From Clostridia bacterium (lineage in GTDB: Bacteria; Bacillota; Clostridia; Oscillospirales; Acutalibacteraceae), in the NCBI GenBank assembly GCA_017416285.1, contig JAFQCU010000036.1:62001-126000 (forward strand): a stretch of 64,000 bases of DNA, read 5' to 3'. Positions 60,169-64,000 of the stretch are shown in pieces. The position numbers were made by a program, and so were the translations under genes. The first letter of the stretch is position 1. The number at the start of each line of letters is the position of its first letter. The notes below the pieces were generated by a model. It did not search any database. It saw only the letters and a program-made list of their open reading frames with translations, and was not told where the DNA came from.

Positions 60169-60492
60169 TTAACACCAGATAAATAAGTTTGTTAACCCAA
60201 TTTGTAAGATTGCAAGCACGAAAAGTATGATATTGGTAATTAAAATCCACTTTTTCGGTTTTTTAAAAATTGAAATAATTAAAAATATAAGACATAAAAG
60301 CACGAACGGAAGTGAAACCACCTCAAAAATCCATGGCCAGAGTACGCCAAGCTCTAGGTTAGTGGCAAAGCCCCAACCGGTTGAAATTTGTTCTATAACC
60401 AGCCAAAGAGTCCAAAAACTGTTGGCAATGTTTACAAGTACCATAGGAGCAATATTTATACCGCCAAAGATGTTGGTTTTTTCGTTTTGCAT
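60169..60492 (-). CDS. Small membrane protein, unknown function
   Basis: 107 residues with three hydrophobic segments (about 12-30, 55-75, 85-105). No family recognised. The ATG at 60492 follows AGGAGATGATT; the frame extends upstream without a ribosome site. It precedes the alpha/beta hydrolase gene on the same strand. Confidence 0.6.
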   Translation of the reverse strand: MQNEKTNIFGGINIAPMVLVNIANSFWTLWLVIEQISTGWGFATNLELGVLWPWIFEVVSLPFVLLCLIFLIISIFKKPKKWILITNIILFVLAILQIGLTNLFIWC

Positions 60493-60557
60493 AGAATCAT
60501 CTCCTGTGGGGATTATAGCATATTTAAATTTAAAATGCAATGTTTTGGGGATAACAA

Positions 60558-60604
60558 AAAGACGGCAAAAAGCCGTCTTTATTTTTATGGTCGAGGCGAC
60601 AGGA
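60558..60604. repeat. Direct repeat copy 1 (tRNA-Pro 3' end plus terminator)
   Basis: 47 bases identical to 60815-60861: a terminator hairpin GACGGC/GCCGTC followed by the last 17 bases of the tRNA-Pro gene including CCA. No tRNA body is attached to this copy. Confidence 0.85.
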
Positions 60605-60814
60605 AAGCATTTATAAAATTTAATATATTACCTGCGCGGCCCTCTTGCGATGCCCAAAGTTTATTACGGCTTGTAGCGCCTATAAACTTTGACCGCTGCG
60701 CCTGAAAAAACTCGCTTTATCGTCCACCGGACGCGCTCGTTTTTTCAGCCCTGCGTCCCTCACAGCGTTCGGGACTTATACAGCAAATTTGAATATTGCC
60801 GCAATAATAAAAAT
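60604..60814. other. Non-coding segment between the direct repeats with three hairpins
   Basis: No supported gene. Hairpins: AAAGTTTAT / ATAAACTTT (60656-60690), CTGAAAAAAC / GTTTTTTCAG (60702-60748) with an inner GTCC/GGAC, and GTCCC / GGGAC (60755-60775). The sequence GCGTTCGGGAC in the last hairpin also occurs in the tRNA-Pro anticodon arm on the opposite strand. Confidence 0.6.
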
Positions 60815-60861
60815 AAAGACGGCAAAAAGCCGTCTTTATTTTTATGGTCGAGGCGACAGGA
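60815..60861. repeat. Direct repeat copy 2 (overlaps the tRNA-Pro 3' end)
   Basis: 47 bases identical to 60558-60604. It covers the terminator of the tRNA gene (GACGGC/GCCGTC with AAAAA loop, T run on the minus strand) and the 3' 17 bases of the tRNA. Confidence 0.85.
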
Positions 60862-60921
60862 TTCGAACCTGCGGCCTCTGCGTCCCGAACGCAGCGCTCT
60901 ACCAAACTGAGCCACGCCTCG
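60845..60921 (-). tRNA. tRNA-Pro (anticodon CGG)
   Basis: 77 nucleotides with encoded CCA. Acceptor CGAGGCG pairs CGCCTCG, then A and CCA. D arm contains GGCTCAGTTTGGTAGAGC; the anticodon stem CTGCG/CGCAG holds loop TTCGGGA, giving anticodon CGG for CCG codons. The T arm has GGTTCGAATCC. The 3' end lies inside a 47-bp direct repeat. Confidence 0.95.
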
Positions 60922-61015
60922 ACATATAATATTAAAATCTCAACTAAATTCATTGAAATTAGTTAGCCATATTATTATATATATTTAGTAGGCATTTGTC
61001 AAGGAAATTCGGTGA

Positions 61016-61044
61016 TTGACTTTTATTTTTGGGATAAGTATAAT
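61016..61044 (+). promoter_or_regulatory. Promoter of bioY
   Basis: TTGACT (61016-61021), 17-bp spacer, TATAAT (61039-61044), about 36 bases before the start. Confidence 0.7.
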
Positions 61045-61080
61045 GTTTTTGATAATGCTTAAAGAAAGATGGTGGGGAAT

Positions 61081-61614
61081 ATGGCAAAGCCGCTTAAACG
61101 AAATATAAAACCGCTTATTTTTGCGGCGCTTTTCACGGCTGTAATTTGTGTGTTTTCGCAAATTGCAGTACCTACTCCCGTTTTGCCTGTAACCTTACAG
61201 ATTTTCGGTGTTTGCCTTTGCGGTTATCTGCTTGGTGCAAGACTTTCGCTTTTATCGGTTTTGTGTTACATAATGCTTGGTGTTATTGGGTTGCCGGTAT
61301 TTTATGGCTTTCAGGGTGGCGCTCAACATCTTTTGTCATATACGGGCGGTTTTATTTTTGGTTTTTTACCCTTGGCATTTTGCTGTGGTGTTTGCAACAA
61401 ATTTAAATCAGAGCTGTTAAAAATACTTTTTGGTATTATCGGCGTTTTAATTTGCCACGTCATTGGTGTTTTGCAGTTTAGCTTGATTTCGTCAAACGGT
61501 ATTTTGGAAAGCTTTTTGGTGGCATCGTTGCCGTATTTATTAAAGGATATCCCGCTTTGTATTTTGGCATATTATATTGCAAAATTAGCGTGTCGTAAAG
61601 GAATAACAAAATAA
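61081..61614 (+). CDS. bioY: Biotin ECF transporter S component BioY
   Basis: 177 residues with six membrane segments. The BioY features are visible: AVPTPVLPVTLQIFGVCLCGYLLGARLS and LGVIGLPVFYGFQGG followed by YTGGFIFGF, each in the expected order. It binds biotin and needs the shared EcfA/EcfT module, which is not in the window. The ATG at 61081 is taken because GGTGGGG lies before it; the upstream ATG at 61069 is an alternative. Monocistronic with its own promoter and terminator. Confidence 0.92.
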   Translation: MAKPLKRNIKPLIFAALFTAVICVFSQIAVPTPVLPVTLQIFGVCLCGYLLGARLSLLSVLCYIMLGVIGLPVFYGFQGGAQHLLSYTGGFIFGFLPLAFCCGVCNKFKSELLKILFGIIGVLICHVIGVLQFSLISSNGILESFLVASLPYLLKDIPLCILAYYIAKLACRKGITK

Positions 61615-61640
61615 AACCGCCATTATTGGCGGTTTTATTT
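61613..61640. terminator. Bidirectional terminator between bioY and the minus-strand unit
   Basis: Perfect 9-bp stem AAAACCGCC / GGCGGTTTT with a 6-base loop, between convergent genes. Confidence 0.85.
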
Positions 61641-62308
61641 TATATTGCATATATTCCTGATTTTAAAAGCACGAATTTATATTTGCCCGATTCGGTATAT
61701 TGTGAAATGGGTTCATTAAATTCCTGAAGCTCCTCCACGGCATAGCTTTCAAGATTTACCGATATAAGCTTTTGTGAGTTTTGGTTACTGATTATTGCGG
61801 TATCGCCATTAAGGTAAAGGCTTTTGGGTTTATCAAATGGAGAATTATTACCGCCTATGCGAAGCTCCTCACGCATATTAAAAAGATTGTAACGAAGCAA
61901 AACGTTACATTCGCTGTAAGCCACCCAAAGGGTGTTTTTATAAACGATTATATCGCTTGCGATACAGCTGCGGTAGGTAAGATTACCCTGCCAAACGGGT
62001 GTGGCATCAGCATCAATAAGCATTGCCTGACCGTCAGCCTTTAAAATAAACACCTTTGAATTTGGCAGAACAATAGCCTTTGTTAAAATATAATTATTGC
62101 AATACTTTAATACCGCTTTATAATTGTGACCGAATTTGGTCATCAAATAAACGTTTTTAGCTATGTCTGAAAAACGTCCTGTTTCAAAGGAAAGCATTTT
62201 ATAGCCAATAACTATTTTATCGTCTAGGGTGTCTTTGTGGTAGGAAAATATAATTCCGTTCTGGGTGGGTAATATATCAAAGACAGTGCCTTCAAAAATT
62301 AGTTTCAT
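61640..62308 (-). CDS. Propeller-like protein of unknown function
   Basis: 222 residues, beta-rich with repeated short strand units (NSKVFILKADGQAMLIDA, NTLWVAYSECNVLLRYNL, DTAIISNQNSQKLISVNL), suggesting a beta-propeller or similar repeat fold. No signal peptide or catalytic motif. The start at 62308 matches the first ATG after the upstream gene's stop (4 bases away). It is the last gene of a minus-strand operon with a PLP enzyme. No function assigned. Confidence 0.6.
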   Translation of the reverse strand: MKLIFEGTVFDILPTQNGIIFSYHKDTLDDKIVIGYKMLSFETGRFSDIAKNVYLMTKFGHNYKAVLKYCNNYILTKAIVLPNSKVFILKADGQAMLIDADATPVWQGNLTYRSCIASDIIVYKNTLWVAYSECNVLLRYNLFNMREELRIGGNNSPFDKPKSLYLNGDTAIISNQNSQKLISVNLESYAVEELQEFNEPISQYTESGKYKFVLLKSGIYAI

Positions 62309-62312
62309 TAAA

Positions 62313-63578
62313 TTATCTTCCGTTCTTGATTTTTTGTGCCGCCAAAAGTACACCGGCTTTTGCGCTATGGAAATTTATACCGCCCTGCATCCATGCGGCG
62401 TAAGGCTCACGAAGGGGACCGTCAGCCGAAAGCTCAATAGAAGCGCCAAGCGTAAAGGCGCCTGCTGCCATAATAACGGGATCGTCATAACCCGGCATAT
62501 CCCAAGGCTCGGGCAAAACGAACGAGTCAACGGGTGCACCGCTTTGCATACCCTGACAAAACGCAACAAGACCTTCGGCAGAGCCAAGGGTTACGCATTG
62601 AACAATGTCGCCACGCTTATCAAAGGGTTCTGGTGATACTTCGTATCCCATTGACTTAAACAAGGCTGAAGCGTAAACGGCGGTTTTAACTGCTTCACCA
62701 ACAACGTGAGGTGCTTGGAAAAGGCCGAGATAAAGCTCACGGCTCATACCAAGGGTTGCACCAACCTCTTTACCTACACCGGGGCAGGTGAGGCGGTCGG
62801 CACATTTGTTGACAAGGTCGCTTCTGCCCGCAATATAACCGCCTGTGCGAGCAATACCGCCGCCGGGGTTTTTGATAAGCGAGCCGGCAACAAGGTCAGC
62901 CCCAACGTCACAAGGCTCAAGCTTTTCAACAAATTCGCCGTAACAGTTATCCACCATTATAATGGTGTTGGGTGATGCTTCTTTTACTGCATCACAAAGC
63001 TTTTTAATGTCATCAATAACAAGACTTGGGCGGGTCGAATAACCACGTGAGCGCTGAATATAAGCCATTTTATAAGTATCAGAAGAAAGTCGGCGCTTAA
63101 TCTCCTCAATATCGGGTGTGCCGTCGGGTAGTAAAGCAACCTCGTTATATTCTACCCCAAAGTCGCTTAAAGAACCATCGTTTTTGCTGTCGATACCGAA
63201 AACGCCCGTAATGGTGTCATAAGGTCTGCCTGTAAGCACCAAAACCTTATCGTTGGGGCGCAACACGCCGAATAACGCAACCGTTAAGGTGTGCGTGCCC
63301 GAAACAAAGTTGTGGCGCATAATTGCATCCTCAGCACCCATACAGTCGGCCATAACACGCTCCAAAATTTCACGGCCACGGTCATCATAGCCATAACCTG
63401 TAGAGCCTGCCATAGTGGCTTCACTAACACCGTTAGAGGTGAATGCCTTAAGCACCTTTAACTGATTATATTCTGTAATGTCATCAATTTCTAAAAAGCG
63501 GTTTTCAAGGCTTTTTAATATTTGTTTATCGAGAGCTAAAAGCTCATCATCAATATCGAAAAAATTTTTAATATTCAC
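62313..63578 (-). CDS. PLP enzyme of the aluminium-resistance / methionine gamma-lyase-related family
   Basis: 421 residues, fold type I PLP protein. STGYGYDDRGREILERV and RHNFVSGTHTLTVALFG near the N-terminus, IMVDNCYGEFVE with the ring-binding Asp, and the PLP lysine in GSLIKNPGGG identify the family annotated as aluminium resistance protein or methionine gamma-lyase family. Its true reaction is not established for most members; a C-S lyase is plausible. The GTG start overlaps the stop of the preceding GNAT gene, indicating coupling. Confidence 0.85.
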   Translation of the reverse strand: MNIKNFFDIDDELLALDKQILKSLENRFLEIDDITEYNQLKVLKAFTSNGVSEATMAGSTGYGYDDRGREILERVMADCMGAEDAIMRHNFVSGTHTLTVALFGVLRPNDKVLVLTGRPYDTITGVFGIDSKNDGSLSDFGVEYNEVALLPDGTPDIEEIKRRLSSDTYKMAYIQRSRGYSTRPSLVIDDIKKLCDAVKEASPNTIIMVDNCYGEFVEKLEPCDVGADLVAGSLIKNPGGGIARTGGYIAGRSDLVNKCADRLTCPGVGKEVGATLGMSRELYLGLFQAPHVVGEAVKTAVYASALFKSMGYEVSPEPFDKRGDIVQCVTLGSAEGLVAFCQGMQSGAPVDSFVLPEPWDMPGYDDPVIMAAGAFTLGASIELSADGPLREPYAAWMQGGINFHSAKAGVLLAAQKIKNGR

Positions 63579-64000
63579 TTATTTTTCACCCAGTATCCTG
63601 CATTATAAAGTTTAATAAAACCATTTTTAAGGTAAAATGGTAAAACACTGTCACGGCAACAGGCATAAAAGCTTTTGCCGTAATTTTTTTGTAAAATACC
63701 CCGAAGTGCAATACTTCCAAAGCCTTTTTGGTGGCTGGCAAGACCATTTATAATAGCAAACTTATCATTATTAAAGGTAATAACGGCACACTTATCTTTT
63801 ATTGCAAACGCCTTTGCAAAGCCAAGGTTTTTTCTGCGGCAGTAATCGACTGCAAAGTGTGGGTAATCGGGCAGGGATAAACCGTCCACATCCAAAAGCT
63901 TATAAAGCTCATCGCTTTTAAGGTCATCACACGGGGTGTCACCCAAAATATCAGCCTTTTTGTAAACAATGTTTATGTTTTCATCGGGTATACGATTAAT
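63575..64000 (-). CDS. GNAT-family N-acetyltransferase, 5' end cut by the window
   Basis: The frame is open to the right-hand end of the window; 141 residues visible. C-terminal GNAT features: GLASHQKGFGSIALRGILQ (acetyl-CoA loop region with a Q/R-x-x-G-x-G-like pattern) and VLPFYLKNGFIKLYNAGYWV, the typical last strands. Substrate unknown. The stop overlaps the start of the PLP enzyme gene. Confidence 0.7.
   Translation of the reverse strand: MNRIPDENINIVYKKADILGDTPCDDLKSDELYKLLDVDGLSLPDYPHFAVDYCRRKNLGFAKAFAIKDKCAVITFNNDKFAIINGLASHQKGFGSIALRGILQKNYGKSFYACCRDSVLPFYLKNGFIKLYNAGYWVKNK

Noticed and set aside
60717..60953. Minus-strand open frame across the tRNA-Pro gene
   Set aside because: It is read through a clear tRNA and hairpin region and has no protein motif.
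60961..60968. GTTAGC half-site upstream of bioY as a third feo-type operator
   Set aside because: Only one half is present and no inverted partner lies at the right spacing.
1..64000. CRISPR arrays, transposases, integrases, prophage genes
   Set aside because: No regularly spaced repeats and no such protein motifs were found.

Overview
The window looks like a chromosomal segment of a low-GC, endospore-forming member of the Clostridia, probably Oscillospirales-like. This rests on a Gram-positive-type PolC, an FtsK/SpoIIIE translocase, the dipicolinate synthase pair SpoVFA/SpoVFB, AGGTGAT-type Shine-Dalgarno sites and a PduL/AckA acetate route. The genus assignment is inference. No rRNA, CRISPR array, transposase or phage gene is visible. 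Layout: (1) 1-9065, plus strand, visibly more A/T-rich than the rest, is the end of a surface-polysaccharide cluster: an EpsG-like polymerase cut by the window edge, a GT2 glycosyltransferase, two adjacent DegT-family aminotransferase-fold proteins (the second lacks the PLP lysine), a GNAT acetyltransferase, the UDP-N-acetyl-L-fucosamine trio FnlA/FnlB/FnlC (CapE/F/G) and a nucleotidyltransferase-fold protein. (2) 9155-11408, minus strand: pduL-hemW-histidine phosphatase. (3) 11495-12403: an XRE regulator divergent from a 58-residue Cys-rich protein, then a gene-free stretch with a heptamer tandem repeat. (4) 12404-22401: a long operon pyrH-frr-uppS-cdsA-dxr-rseP-ispG-polC. It supplies UMP, ribosome recycling, undecaprenyl phosphate, phospholipid and MEP-pathway isoprenoid precursors, and replication. 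Its PolC has no exonuclease domain. (5) 22591-28588: an M23/G5 cell-wall hydrolase, an AraC regulator divergent from a dehydrogenase pair, Fba, and an E2-like protein with a degraded active site. (6) 28775-35843: tepA-ftsK-MBL hydrolase-tex-DMT transporter.
(7) 35985-45635: two small XRE regulators, ackA-galK divergent from tmcAL and a mutarotase-fold protein, a palindromic MITE/REPIN-like element, and the minus-strand run cca-dpaA-dpaB-mntP-lipoprotein. (8) 45726-53851: murC, alaX, prmA, prfB, a lipoprotein with two FKBP domains, and an ABC-F ATPase. (9) 53890-55121: a cobalamin riboswitch with a terminator that also holds the Shine-Dalgarno site, controlling a DUF4430 lipoprotein and an ECF S component; this reads as a compact B12-uptake module. 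(10) 55269-59356: degV, then feoA-feoB-Cys-rich protein with two copies of a GTTAGC-N4-GCTAAC dyad, then a MarR regulator with its own palindromic operator. (11) 59398-64000: a hydrolase and a membrane protein, tRNA-Pro(CGG) whose 3' end is duplicated in a 47-bp direct repeat, bioY, a propeller-like protein, a PLP enzyme of the aluminium-resistance/methionine gamma-lyase family, and a GNAT protein cut by the window edge.
The observations I would check first are the cobalamin switch module, the paired live/dead DegT proteins, the exonuclease-less PolC, the tRNA-Pro att-like repeat, the paired feo dyads, the nested repeat around the mntP promoter, and two genes (rseP, tex) that appear to start at AUU codons.
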